From contig JAHLWZ010000876.1 in assembly GCA_020536535.1 (NCBI GenBank), positions 3,726 through 63,646 on the forward strand: a DNA stretch of 59,921 bases, written 5' to 3'. Position numbers and translations under genes: made by a program. Shown one piece after another: positions 1 through 12,016 of this stretch; positions within the stretch are counted from its first letter, which is position 1, and each line of letters begins with the position of its first letter. The notes beneath the pieces were generated by a model, which had not been told where the DNA came from, ran no database searches, and worked only from the letters and a program-made list of their open reading frames with translations. Origin of the DNA: Pelomyxa schiedti (taxonomy: Eukaryota; Evosea; Pelobiontida; Pelomyxidae).

Positions 1-13
1 TTCTCTATGAACA

Positions 14-429
14 CTATGTGGATTTAAAGGTGGAAGGAGAGTTTGTGCATATGTTGGGGTTTCCATTTGGTTTGTTTTCTTGTTTTTGTTTTTGGTTTCT
101 GGTTTCTGGTTTCTGGTTTCTTTTAAACTGTGGTTGCCACCTACTTGGCGCATGTTGTTCCAATTCGTTAGCAGACAAAAGCCAACTTGTTTGTTTAAAC
201 AATTCATCGAAAAGTTCATGATCAATCGCCCTTTTTTTCTTTTTTGTCAAAGCCACAAAGACCTGATTTGCCCGAACACAAACCACAAAGCCAAGGACAT
301 TGCCCTCAGAGTAAATTTAATTTGGGCACGACATTATTCTTAGAATGAGCAACTCCCGAGAGTGGACTGTTTCTCACTGCAAGCAGAAGTAGGTCGACAA
401 AGGAAGGAAGGAATCTCTTCTCAGTCATG
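14..429 (-). other. Possible 3' exons of a small protein, doubtful
   Basis: An open frame on the minus strand covers roughly 14-290. It contains a lysine cluster and then a plausible soluble stretch (AIDHELFDELFKQTSWLLSA), ending in a Q/N/K-rich tail. Upstream, an ATG at about 429 opens a short frame (MTEKRFLPSFVDLLLLA) that can be joined in frame if an intron lies from a GTGAGA donor near 377 to an AG near 295. The stretch could also be distal exons of the ubiquitin-domain gene at 566-2393 if its last stop lies in an intron, or simply non-coding. No family is recognised. Confidence 0.22.
91..121. repeat. (TTTCTGG)n short tandem repeat
   Basis: About four near-perfect copies of the 7-mer TTTCTGG lie in a T/G-rich stretch. 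On the minus strand they encode the low-complexity end of the doubtful frame there (RNQKPETRNQKQKQ). This is probably ordinary microsatellite sequence. Confidence 0.7.
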
Positions 430-565
430 CAATCCTTTCTGGCGACCAGGTTTTACTTTCAGCAGTTAGTATTAGTGCCACCGAGGTACCAACTTGTTCC
501 TTGCAGACTAAAAGAAAAACACAAAAAGTTACACCAACTTGAGGTTTTTTGGTAGGTAAGCCAAG

Positions 566-2393
566 TTACATCAAGTTGCAATCCCACCAACTTTTTTTGG
601 GTACCGTCGCTGAGAGATGCACGACTTGCGATTCAGGAACCTCTACAGATTCGGTCTCCATTCCAGAGTCGCTGTCGGTCTCATGGTCCATCTGTGCAAC
701 AGACTTGACTGCATTGAGTGCCGGAGGTGCTGTGCTGAGGGCCGGGATGCTTTCATCATACAAGTCAAACCACGGCATACCGGCTTGTGTGTATTTCTTG
801 GCTGTTACTTGGCTCTCTGGCATATCGCGGCCGGTGAGATTCCTCCACATCGCGCTGTTCGCGACGTAGACAACAAACTTCATGCAAGATCCTTGGAACC
901 ATGCATCGGGGCCGTCAGTATCTTCATATATCTTCTGCTTCATCTTGCCACCTGCTGCAAACCCCATCGCCTTCATTGCTTCTGGGTCACCTCCTCCACG
1001 CAGCCGCAGAACAAGATGAATGGTCATATCAGGGCCAAGATTATAGTCCTCGAGTGTCTTGTCATCTTCTAGCTGCTTTCCACCATATAAAAGCCTCTGT
1101 TGGTCTGGGGGAATTCCTTCACAGTCTTGAATGAGTTGCTTGACTTGTTCAATTGTGCTGCTTGACTCTACTGTAACTTCAAATTGTTTTGCAGTAAGTG
1201 TTCTAATTTTAATCTCAAACTCTGCAGTCCCAGAACAGCTTCAATAGGGTTAGTACAAAATACAGAAGAATGGGGGAGTGCCTGAAAGTGACACGGTTTC
1301 CTGTTTTTGGTACAATATCTGCTAGACGGGCCGGGCGTGTACGTTCAAACTCTCGGGATTTGAGACACACAAGGTCACCTTCCTGAAGGCCAAGCTCCCT
1401 TGGTGTTTTGGTGATGTCCAAGCGAACCCTTGAATCGGCTTCAGGCTTTCCAATGGCAAAGGCCTCGAAATGCCTCAGCATTTTCGGATACACTCTGATT
1501 TCCAATCCCCCGACTTCTTCCTTTCCCGTGAGCTGACCCTCGACGGTGTATCCTGATCCCAGTGGCATTGCAACGAACTGCCTGATCACGTCTGGACTGA
1601 CATGTATTCCATCCAACCACGGCTGTTGAGGGCACACCATGTAATCCTGCTCTCCTTTTTCAGCAAGCCGACCAGTGCCATTCCCGCCAGTCACGGCATT
1701 GACACCACCGATGCAAATTTTCACTGCTGCGGATCGTGAACTGTTGAATGACATCCACATTGCCTCGCACTGCCTCATTGGCATCACACAGGATGCACGA
1801 GTGCCGTCCTTGGTCCAACTGCCTGGAACGTTGTGGCAGGATTCCAGAGGTTCGAGAGGAAACTTGCCAAGACCAGGAGGGAGAGGGTAGTCCTTGCCAT
1901 CATCCGGAATTCTCAGTGTCTTGTTGAAACTCACAGACATTATATTGCCAAATTTGATCTCCTGGCCATGATGAAGCTTGGCAGTGGATCCATCATACAG
2001 CCACAAATTGAACGCTTGAATTAAACTGGCATCGGAGCTCAAAACGGGGCCTTCACTCGTAGCTTGGGATGTCGTAGTTGAGGTTGTTGTGTTCGACACC
2101 GCAGCGGGATCATCGGAGAGTGGTGCCGTGTTCGCACACGAGACTCGGAATGTTTTGGTGTCCTCGGTTATGGACCTTGGAAGCCTTTTTCCATTATACA
2201 ACAAGCCCGGTTTACGTGTCGTCCTGAAAAAAAACCGTGAGTTGGAAGCGAAAAACGGCGAGCACTAAAACACGAACGAAGATTGCAGTTAGGGCACTCA
2301 CGACAGCTGCTTCTGAGCCAACAACAAGAAATCATCTACAGTTGTTTCGCGTGTTGTCGCAATCTCGGCATCCCCAACAACAACCGTCAACAT
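566..2393 (-). CDS. Ubiquitin-domain protein with long N-terminal region and conserved C-terminal extension
   Basis: Three or more exons. Exon 1 starts at ATG 2393 ([20 protein letters not shown]) and stops at a GTGAGT donor (2301). The next exon starts at 2223 and joins in frame to give [12 protein letters not shown], which resembles a divergent ubiquitin fold. A Ser/Thr-rich linker follows, then a soluble domain with [19 protein letters not shown] and a short beta-type domain. After an intron near 1220-1290 comes a clear ubiquitin domain (about 1215-985) with [20 protein letters not shown] and LVLRLRGG. After the di-glycine about 140 residues continue, including [20 protein letters not shown] and [13 protein letters not shown] recall this arrangement from uncharacterised amoebozoan proteins. 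Role: probably ubiquitin-related; no catalytic residues are seen, and cleavage after LRGG is only a possibility. Confidence 0.78.
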
Positions 2394-2800
2394 TTTTATT
2401 GTTGCTTTGTTATGTTTTTAATTAAGAATCTGCCATCTGTACTCAGAAAGGGTCCATGCTCTGGAACCAACCCTTCAGAACTGAGAAGACCAGCAATTGC
2501 CCAAGTTCTCTCCCTTCTAGACTTCGTTCGAAGATGAAAACAAAACCTCTTCAAATCTGGTGAGCCAGCATCCTGACAGATGTTGTTGCAACCTGTCCGG
2601 ACTGCAGACCGAAAAAGAGGAAGCATCTGAACGGCTTGGTGGTGTGACAGGTCAGCACCACACACAGTTAGACAGCCTAGTCAAGAAGAGGATCATCCGC
2701 GGGAAAAGCACAAGCTTTGGAAATCTCAGCTCCTCTAGGCCTGGACAGGAAACTCTTTTCAACATAGGATCAAGAAAAAACAAACATGTCCTTGCTTTTA
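2394..2800. other. Intergenic gap between ubiquitin-domain gene and formin tail
   Basis: This stretch holds the promoter side of the ubiquitin-domain gene (starts 2393, minus strand) and the 3' flank of the formin gene (ends 2801). Short frames exist on both strands but have no recognisable protein, no consistent splice structure and no repeat. Nothing else is visible. Confidence 0.5.
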
Positions 2801-5800
2801 CTATGATTTCTCTGTTTTCGGCACCTGTTGAATGGTCTCTATTGCGGCAGATTGAGGCTGATTTGTGTCTATTTGAGGAGTTGGAGGAGTTACGTCCGTT
2901 TTCTCCACTTTCTCTGTTGGTTGTGTACCAGCAGGTTCTGCTTTTGTCTCTGTTTGTGGCTGTGGCTGTGTCTGTGTGTCTGGCTGTGGTTGGGGTTGTG
3001 GCTGTGACTCCGGCTGTGTTTGTGGTTGAGATTCGGGTTGAGATTGCGGGTCTGTTGGGGGGTTGGCGGCCAGGGCACCACGTCCCCGGCCTGGCCTGCG
3101 GCCCAGCGGTTGTTTGATTGGTGTGGCTGGTGTTGAGCCGTCGGGGGAGTCGGTCGAGGGTTCACTCGATGAGCCTGCTGCGTGGCGCTTTTGTGTGAGT
3201 TCCTCCTGTGTGTTTGGGTGGGTGTTGGAGGTGAGTTGTTTCTTCAGTTTTAAATGGCTCCCCATTCATTGTCAATAAGAGAGAAAGATGGCAAAAGAGC
3301 GAGGAGAGAGTGGGAAAACAAACCCTCTTCTTTTTCTCTGCAGTTCTTCGGGCGTTTGCTTCCTCTTTTTCCTTTTCCTGAACGAGTTCGGCGTGGGTTT
3401 TCTGAGGATGAGTGAGAACACTGAAGGACCCTCTGCATTTAATTGGGTTGGCTTACATCGATGCCTGTCATAAACCTCGTAAAAATGGAAAAAAACTCTT
3501 CAGGTTGCATCACTTTCGGGTCTTCACCATATGTGCCCAGTATTTTTTCATACATAACATTGGCTTGGGTGTATTTCTCTTCTACTTCTGTAATTTCCTG
3601 AAGTGCACTGGCTAAAAATGGCTGCAGTTGGTCAGAATATTTGCCTTCAAATACGAGAAATACCGTGATTTTCCCCAGAAACACGGAATTAAAGTGTTGA
3701 TCCGGGGTATTTTCGTCTACGATTAACTTAAGTTCTGATTCAAGAGTCTGAATTTCTTTTCTCAATAATCCAACCTCACTTCTTACCACGGAAAAGGCAA
3801 CTACGAGAATATAAGAGTGAAATAAACCAAATACTGGATATACTTTTCCCCTTCAAAAAAACCTTTGGATGCGTCAAAGACAGATTTGAGACTGTTCTTA
3901 ATATTCAACAAGTCAGGGTGGTGATCAACAACAAGTTTAACAAAGTAGTGTAACAGCGTGCTTTTGCTGTCTGCAGACCTCACCTCACTAAGCTAAAAGG
4001 TAGGTGGTTAAGAATGTTGGAGAAAACGTGTCTTCATGTGTAGTCACCTTCCCCAAGGCATCTATCTTGAATCCACAAGCACTTCCTCGGAAAGTCCCAC
4101 AGTTTATAAAGTTTCCAAGTGCCAAAGTAATCTTGTTGTATATCAGAGAGTTGGTTGATTTAAGGAAATATATACAAGAAGTAATTTTGGAAGCTCTGGG
4201 CAAGAGGTAAGGTCATTAATTGCTGTGATGACTTGATCAGCCCCCTGAAATTGTCATGCAGGTATTGATAACTCAAGGTTTTTTACATACAGGTGCTAGT
4301 TCTGCACATTTTGCTGGAAATCGCAGTTTGGCAATGAAAGAACGAAGTCGGATGTCAAGATGTGGAATTTTATGAACCTACATTTAAAACAGTACTCACT
4401 CAATGCTTTGAGAATATGTACCAACAAAAAGTATTGGTCTGGCTTGGACAAGTGAATCAATTTTCCTTTTTTCAAGTAGTCATTTATACTTGTCATCTAT
4501 GCACACTATGAGATGAAGTTGAAGGAAGAGCTATCATCGTAACTTCCTCATCTGTTGGTATGCCTGACCCATGCAATACTCGCAAAATAGGCTCATTAAA
4601 CATTTCTTCATTCAATTTAAGCAATTCGTCACGAAGCTCTTCCAAGCTGCACTTGAACTTAGCAAAAAGTATACCCAGGTTTTGTTGTTTCTTTCCATCA
4701 ACAAAGGAAAGGGAACCTGGCTTTGGCTCACCATCACTCCCTGTAATGCATAAGGGGATACTTTACTGTTGCATATTTCAACCTGGAGGTTTTTCTGTGT
4801 TTTTAGTTGGCGGAGGTGCTGCTGCAAACATGGCCTCAATTTCTTTGAAATCAACATGCAATTCCGCTTCAGTGATAGGTTTGGTCATTAATGTTTTCCA
4901 AACTGGAGGTAAAATAGCAGGCATGATTTTCGACCAGTTAAGCCCTTTCATTTTCACAGAGGGCTTGACATCAGGTACTAAAATTAGAGCAGTTTAGTAG
5001 AAAAATTGGAGAATTGCATCATGCCTGGAGGTTTTACTGCAGCCTGTGCTCCTCGGCCTCGGCCGAATGGGGGAGGCGGACCCCCACAACCTGGTGGCGG
5101 AGGTGGTGGAGGTGGCCCCCCGCCTGGTGGTGGCGGCGGCGGTGGAGGCGGCGGCGGGCCCCCTCCCGGAGGAGGAGGCGGTGGTGGTGGGGGTGGAGGA
5201 CCATCCCCTTCTGATGGCGCTATACTGTCACCTGGAGGTGGTGGTGGTGGTGCAAAGCGCCCTTTGCCCATGGGTGGAGGTGGCGGCGGGGGTGGGGGAG
5301 GAGGAGGAGGCGGGGGTCCGTCTCCCTGTGGAGGTGACGGAATAGCACTAGGAGGCTCAGAAACTACCGCTTTAGCAAATCTATTGACTGGGGGGGGAGG
5401 GGGTGGGGGAGGTGGCGGAATGCCCCCTTCCCCATAATTCGGCGCAGGACTTTCTGGTTGTGGGACTCCCACGGGTTCATTTGTGTTCAGTGCAGAAGTA
5501 TCTAGGGAATTATTAATAAAAATCCCAAGAATAAAGAAGGAGACCTTGTGTGATAAGGGAGGAAGATTTCAAGCGGGTATCTACAGGTACAAAACTTTGT
5601 TCAGTGGTACTACTGGGATGGTAATGCTGCTGGGTTGGAGTTGGAGGAAGTGGTAAGTTCAAAGATGGTGACATAGCAAGAGGTGGTGGCGATGAAGGGA
5701 GATCAGGGAAACATTGTGACCGGGGTCCCTAAAGCTGTAAGCAAAGAAAATGACACTGAATTTACCTGTTTAGCCTTGAGCTTGTCTTTGATGATTTTAT

Positions 5801-7559
5801 TTCTCAGAGCTTGGTTTTCTTTGACCAACTACAGGGAGTTAAAGTGAAGAAAACACCAAATAGGCTATACCGTAGTGCGACTAGATGTGAGAGTGTCCAC
5901 ATTATGTTGCAATTCAGCAACTTGCATTTGCAGGGCACGTTCTGACACTGACGGCTCTCCACTCCGTAACGTTACAATCTCTTTCAAATCAAGTTTATCT
6001 TCTTATATTTAGGAAACTATGCTGTAATAAAAATAGATCACCTTCATTTATTCCCACAAGTTGCTTTCGCAGTACAACCTGAAGCATCAACCTCTCCATG
6101 ATGAGCCAGGCCTCCATACTATGTACTAAAGTAAGGGAAACAAAATAAAACCATAACCAGTACCCACTGTCACTGTCTGGTGGGACAGTAAAGAGCAGGT
6201 AACTCAAAATTGTGCATAGAGATTGTTTGGCTGATGGTGCGTTGTCACCAATGAGTCGCAGTAACGTAGAGTAAAGGGAATTTGTATCCCTGTTTAAGAA
6301 GTTACTAATATTTTTGTTTAGTTCCATAAGTAGTACCTTACATCAACGTTGAGGACTGCTAGGCGTTCTTCTAATTCTTCATTGTCCTGTCTTTTAGTTT
6401 CCTCCCAGACATCAACTTGAGTGAGGATCTCCTGAGATCCCGTGTTTTCTGCCCATGTGATTTTCTCTTTTAATAACTGTTTTTGTATGTGAAAGTAGAG
6501 TAATGATTGGATAGCTAGCTACTTTGAATACATCGAGGAGACCACTTTTCTCAACTTCACTTCGAAGAGAAATTCTCAAGTCCAGATCTGCTGGAGAATT
6601 CACAAGTGCGTTAAAAAATTCAAGGCAATTTTTCTAGAAAATTGGTTAAATTGGTTAAATTCGTGAGAATGAAGAAATACTGTAAATTCTGCATTGTGGG
6701 ATTGGGAGACTGCAGAAACAAGAAAAGAGAATCTCGTTTGCTCCGTACTTTGCTTCCGCGCTGTCACAGCACGCAATACTTCCCTGAGGAAAGTTGTTGA
6801 TACTTCAAGAGACGAAAAAGGAATTCGTACAGGTGACAGGTGTCAGATTGGAGTGCTATTGAAGTTGCAATAAACAAGAAAGATGAAGCTGTTTCTATGG
6901 ATAACTTTGGGGAATCTAACATAGAAACAAGCTGTGATACAATAGGTAGAACAAGGCTGGCTTGGGACTAACACAAAGGTGGGAACCCAAATAAAGAGTG
7001 ATGCCCTTACTTTTAGTGCAGCAATGTCTTGCAATAATCTAGCAGCTTCCATTACCAATTTCTGCACAGCTCTGGATTCGAGGGCACTGAAAAAGACGTT
7101 ATTGAATTAGGGAGGCGGTGGCAGAATGCCTTGATGTAGTTTCCCCACTGTGTGTTGTAATGATATCCAGTAGAAGAGGAAAACCCTCATTTTCAGCAAA
7201 GCACTTGAACCAGCTGCCCCAGGTCAAAATTCGACCAATAAAAACACGAAAAAAGAACAAGAGAAAGAGGGAGCATGGGGCATTACATATCAGACAGTTT
7301 ACTGAAGTTCTGCCTTACTAGGGCTATCTCAGCAGAAGAAGGAGTGTGTTTGAGCCTATTTACAAAGAGAAGTGCACTCCCACACAATAGTGCCACTGAC
7401 GGCGACCGTTCCTGAGAAAACCAAAACCCAAAACCAATTAGCAAGAACCACGCAGGCAACTGACGTCATCGGAGTACATACTGATGCCCTCGACACTGTA
7501 GGCGCCGTGGGAGCCGTTGGTGGTTGGGCGGACCTCTTCACAACCGCCAACAACGGCAT
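2801..7559 (-). CDS. Diaphanous-related formin (GBD/FH3-FH1-FH2)
   Basis: Many short exons, about 1,100-1,200 aa. ATG 7559 opens a Pro/Thr-rich exon that joins at a GTATGT donor to a GTPase-binding/FH3 start (FVNRLKHTPSSAEIALVRQ, then WFKCFAENEGFPLLLDI). More FH3 armadillo-type segments follow at 6603-5995 (DLDLRISLRSEVEKSGLLDV). FH1 lies at 5472-4984 with runs of 8-14 prolines separated by short Gly/Met spacers, the profilin-binding platform. FH2 runs from about 4860 to 3450, with ALGNFINCGTFRGSACGFKI, STLLHYFVKLV and, at its end, YGEDPKVMQPEEFF. A basic/acidic DAD-like stretch follows near 3340-3260, then an unusual Q-P-repeat tail to the stop at 2801. Role: Rho-controlled nucleation and elongation of unbranched actin filaments; the GBD and DAD-like ends suggest autoinhibition. 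Confidence 0.9.
5006..5437. repeat. GGN-rich low-complexity tract encoding the FH1 polyproline runs
   Basis: A dense GGN/GGT/GGC tract on the plus strand, equivalent to CCN runs on the coding strand. It encodes five or more uninterrupted polyproline blocks of the formin FH1 region. The antisense frame reads polyglycine and is a shadow. Confidence 0.85.
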
Positions 7560-7792
7560 TATGGGTGCTGCTCGCCTTGGCTACTGTGGGGGCTCACAGC
7601 AACCAATTAAAATTGTTTCAAGTTTCGTTGCATGTCTGTTTCTACGAAAAACTGTTTGATCAAAGACACAAGAAACTGAGAAACGTTTCATTTCTTTCGG
7701 GCACTTTTGGCGTGTCAGCTTCCTTGTAGCCACAACGAAAATAACATAGTGGTGCACTAGGCCATTATCTTCTCTTGAACCTGTTAATAATA

Positions 7793-10700
7793 TCAGAAGG
7801 CAGAATAATGATTGGGCAGCTGTTTGTACTTGGCTTTTGACTTGAAGCTTGATTTGCCAGGCTTCCCACCCTTCCGTAGTTTAACAGCCCGACTTTGCTT
7901 CTCAACCTTGGGCTTTGATTTCCCTTTGGATTTTGGTAGAAAATCTGCAGCCTTTTTCTTGCTGGGGTTATTACTCAGGGCTGTTGAGCTATCTTTTTTA
8001 CTCTTTCTTCTCTTTGACTTCACTGGGTGAGAGTGAGACGGAATGAACCATATCCAGTTTCAAGAAAAAGAGTTATACCAGGCAGTTCTCCTCTCTTTAG
8101 TAACCTCTTACCATAGTGTGCTGAACGCAATGTCTCTTGTACGTTTTTGTTTGCCGGCATTTTTATTGGCAATGCCTTTACCTAAGTCGAAAGGTTATTG
8201 TGTAAAGAAAGTGGATAGGGTAGTTACCCTTAGCTGAGTAGGTGGCCCTTCTTTGGCTTTTTCATATGCCGCCTTTGCTTTGGGAGTGGGAGCTTGTATT
8301 GAAATTGGTTCCTTGGCAAGTTCTTTATACACTTTCTTTGATTGTGCTTAAAAAGTCAATAGCAATAGGTAAGGGAAGAATGGTAGACACCTTTTACGGC
8401 TTTTTTCTCGGAAGTAGATTCGAACCATGATTTTTTAGGTCTGGACATGATTTCTCTTTCATGGAGAACTAGATTTTGTGCTCTTGTTGCATCTCGGTCT
8501 GCCATTTGCATCTTTTTCACATTAGGAATGGCAGAATAAATTACCTAATACCTCCTTTTCAGCCTTCTCCGTAGAGATTATTTCTGCAATATCCTTTGCC
8601 ATAAGATCAATATGCTGTTTCCATTCTTCTATTTTCTTTTCTTCGACCTCGCGTCGTTTTGCCTTAGTTGTTTCAGTGGTTCAATCAAAGTAAAAAAGTT
8701 GCGTGCATGTTGTTTCATATGGCTGGCAATCTGTGACAGAATAGGTGTGTGTGAATCATCGACTAATGTAATTGCCACACCATTGCGACCAGCGCGGGCC
8801 GTACGACCAACACGGTGAACATATTCAGTGATTGTCTTAGGCAAGTGTGCATTTACCACCTGAAGTGCCAAAAGATTAACGGATTTGCTTGAGAACTGTG
8901 GTCTAAATACCGCCTGTACTGATGGAATATCAAGACCTCTTGCTGCAAGATCGGTGCATATCATGAAATCCGCTTCACCATCTTGAAATTTACTTAGGCC
9001 AGCTTCGCGCTTAAGATATTTAGAACTGAAGGAATCCGCGGGAAAAAAACCTGTGGTTGTGTGAGCCCACCATGCATTTCCACAACAGAGAGCCCTGCTA
9101 GTTTGAAAATTAAATACAGTCTGTGCACCCACCACTTCTGAGTCAGGAACACGAGAACATGAGACTTCTTAAGTTCTGAGCATAGCGCTGGTAACGTTGG
9201 TTATAAGCGTTACAACCAAATGACTTACACAAAATTGTTGCCTCCCGGGTAGCTCTGTCGTTGTCATGGAGTCTAATAAACTGATGACTGAGAGTATCTG
9301 TGAAATCGAACTTCTTGTCCACTGCAATACGAACAGGATTATTTAGGGAGAGCTTCACTAGGACATCAACCTGTGGCACATAAGAGAGAAAATGCAGTTT
9401 CAAACATACTTGCTCCGTCATAGTCGCCGAGAACAACATTGTTTGTCTCTGTTTAGGGCATTGAAGTAAAACCTGCTCCAGTTGTGGCATAAATCCAAGT
9501 TCAAGAAGTCTAGGAATATATATAAGGGCACACAGGTGTTTCATGCGTGTACCTGTCAGCTTCATCCAAGACGAGAATTTGCAATTTCTCAATGCCAACT
9601 CCAGCAGTATTGAGCAAGTGGTCCAACAGGCGACCAAGTGTAGCAATAAGGAGATCTGCTCCTTGGTGCAACTCCCTGGCTTGTGTTTGTGTGCAAACTC
9701 CACCTCAAGGGGAACTTAGAACGTCATGGGAGTGTCGGTGTAAAACCATAAGTCACAAGATGAGTCAAAGGTGTGTGAGCAGAAAGCTGTTTAAAGAAAT
9801 CTCCGCACTGTATTGCCAACTCCCTGGTGGGGGTGAGTACAAGTGCTTGAATATCCCTTTTCCGTGTTGTGCGACTAAGGAGCAACCGCTCAATGATAGG
9901 TATAAGGAATGCTGCTGTCTTTCCTGAATGTAATCAGCTTTACATTTACAAAAGACACCCAGTTACCTGAACCAGTTACAGCACTGGCACATATATCTCT
10001 CCCAATCAGAGCAACAGGAATTACATTTGCCTGTGGGAATTTAAATATGAACTCATGATAGATACTTACAAACCTGGATTGGAGTGGGTTTATCCCAAGA
10101 CAAATCAGCTATTGCTTTTAAAACAGGCTTTGAAAGATGAATATCAACAAATGAAACTTGATCAAGCTCAGCAGTACCCATTGGGGGCACTACTTCAAAA
10201 AACTATGCAAGTAAGTATGTGAGGGAGACTGGGAAAAAAAAACTTTGTTGCTTGGGCTCTCTGTTTCAGTCTCTGCTGATTCTGCTGCAGGAATAGGGTA
10301 ATCTTTGGACTCAGCCAGAGGCTTCTCTTTGGATTTCTCTTTCACTCTCAGCTTTTTGCTGAGTATGGTGTTAAGACATTTTTGTTGGTAATAACAAACC
10401 TGGTGGAAGGCCGTGCTTCTTCCTCGTCATTCTTTTCACTCCTTGGCTTCTTTCGTTTTTCTCCTGCTTTGGCCTCTTTTTCTGCAGGTTGTTGGTTTTC
10501 TTCAGGTGCGTCATCGAAAAGGGCCGGATGGTTGGGGTTGATCTTTGTCATGTGTGATATTGCCTTGGTGTCTAGCAACTTGTTTGCGGCAGTATTGGAG
10601 GGATCCTAAGCAGAGATTAGTGATGAATGAGAATAATGACTATTTCACACAAATGGATCGACAAATCCTCCTGCAGTCAGTGATGTACCAGAGAACATCT

Positions 10701-11537
10701 GTTTGTTCATGTTGTCAGAACAATCGTTGCACAACGGGGAAAATATACGTCTGATGTCTGCCAAGAAAGCTCTGTGTCCAACTTATCTTCAGGCTCAAGC
10801 TGCTCTTCTTTGAGAGACCTCTCATCTTCACTATCCTCATAACCTGCCCTTTCAATGTCCACAACCCCAGGTGCTCTTTTGTCATCCTCCTCCAGTTGAT
10901 CCATCCCATCGAGTTTCTCCTTGCGTGGCTTTGTTTGTTTCTCCCGTGCATTTTCCTTTCCCTCCGCATTCTCCCCCGCTTTTCCTTTTCCTTTTCCTTT
11001 TCCACCCTTCTTTTTATCACCAGGCCTCTTCTTCTTCTTCTCCTCCTCCTCCCGCTGCCTCGGTACCTCGTACACGTCGTCGCCGAATTCCTCGGCCATG
11101 GGGTCGGGCTCGCCTTGCATCTTCTTGGGGCTCGTCTTCCCGGCCGGGGGCGCGGGGCGCGGCCGGAGGGCCTTGGGCCCGCTTGTGGAGAGGGGCTTGC
11201 CGCGGCCGCCGGCCTTGCCCTTCTTGGCCGCGACGACCGCCGCCAGCGGCCGGCCGGTCCTCTTGGCCTCCGCCTTCTCCGCGGCTATGCGGGCCTTCCT
11301 GTCGGTCTTGGCCTGCTGCTTCCTCTGCTTCTTCTCCATCACCCTCAGCCTCTTGGACTCCTTGCGCTCCTTGCGGTTCCCGGGCTTGTCCGACGAGCCG
11401 TCCGGCCCCGCCCCATAATTGCGTTTCTTGCCGGCGACCGGGCCTTCGTCTTCGTAGTCGCCTCTGCTGCCCCGACCTCCTCGCCCGCGTCCTCGTGCTC
11501 CTCCCCGGCCGCGACCACCCCTGCCACCTCGCTCCAT
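7793..11537 (-). CDS. DEAD-box RNA helicase, DDX27/Drs1-like, with N-terminal RGG region
   Basis: Multi-exon, about 1,000 aa. The GC-rich first exon (ATG 11537) encodes an RGG/RG head (MERGGRGGRGRGG), then Lys/Glu-rich disordered sequence. Short exons follow: MFSGTSLTAGGFVDPF, then NKLLDTKAISHMTKINP. The core carries the Q motif (DKPTPIQ), P-loop AVTGSGKT, PTRELA, a DEAD box (LDEAD, near 9560), SAT (MLFSATMTEQV), LAARGLDIPSV and HRVGRTARAGR. The post-core SWFESTSEKK resembles the DDX27 SWFQ motif, and the C-terminus is Lys-rich. Known family role: ATP-dependent remodelling of pre-60S ribosomal RNA in the nucleolus. The long RGG head is not typical of DDX27 and could help RNA or nucleolar binding (inference). 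An alternative is that the head is a separate gene, but there is no stop or promoter-sized gap between them. Confidence 0.88.
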
Positions 11538-12016
11538 GTGTTTTTTAAGGCAATTACCGATGTGCAACTGCTAAAACAATCAATCGTTCTCTTTATTTCC
11601 ATAGAGGATTTTTTCTTTATCGCTTCATCAAAGAAGCGATGGTGGTGAGGCTTTGCAAAAAAAATAAACAACGATGAACAGGGAAGAGAAAAAGGGGCAA
11701 GGGTTCATGAATAAATTAAAGGTTTTTTTGTACCTATTTCGCTAAGAAAATAGGTTTTTTAGATTACACCAGTCTTTGGTTGGGTTTGATAGGCACTAGC
11801 CAATCAAGCGAGCCTTGTGGTAGGGGTTGTATGAGGGTGTTGCTTGTTGGGCTGGTGCGGTTGTGTTTTGGTTTTTTGGGTTTTGTTGTTTTTTTTTTGT
11901 TTGGTTTGGTTTTGCTGTTTTTTGGGTTTTTGTTGATGTGGATTGTCAGTCCTCGGAACTTGTGGATGTGAGCTTCACATTATATATAGGTTTTGTGAAT
12001 TTGGCTCACCCAAGGA
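11538..12016. other. Intergenic region, T/G-rich
   Basis: Upstream flank of the helicase gene and 3' flank of the small gene ending at 12017. It holds a long T/G-rich stretch (about 11820-11950) of TTTTGG/TTTGG words with low-complexity frames. An inverted pair of short words (GAAGCGAT / ATCGCTTC) near 11618-11640 could form a weak hairpin. No gene is recognised. Confidence 0.45.

Noticed and set aside
5006..5437. Long polyglycine frame on the plus strand
   Set aside because: It is the antisense of the formin FH1 polyproline runs, which lie in frame with FH2 on the minus strand.
10871..11648. Leu/Phe/Pro-rich plus-strand frames that look like membrane proteins
   Set aside because: Antisense of the Lys/Glu/Arg-rich helicase head; hydrophobicity is a coding-strand artefact.
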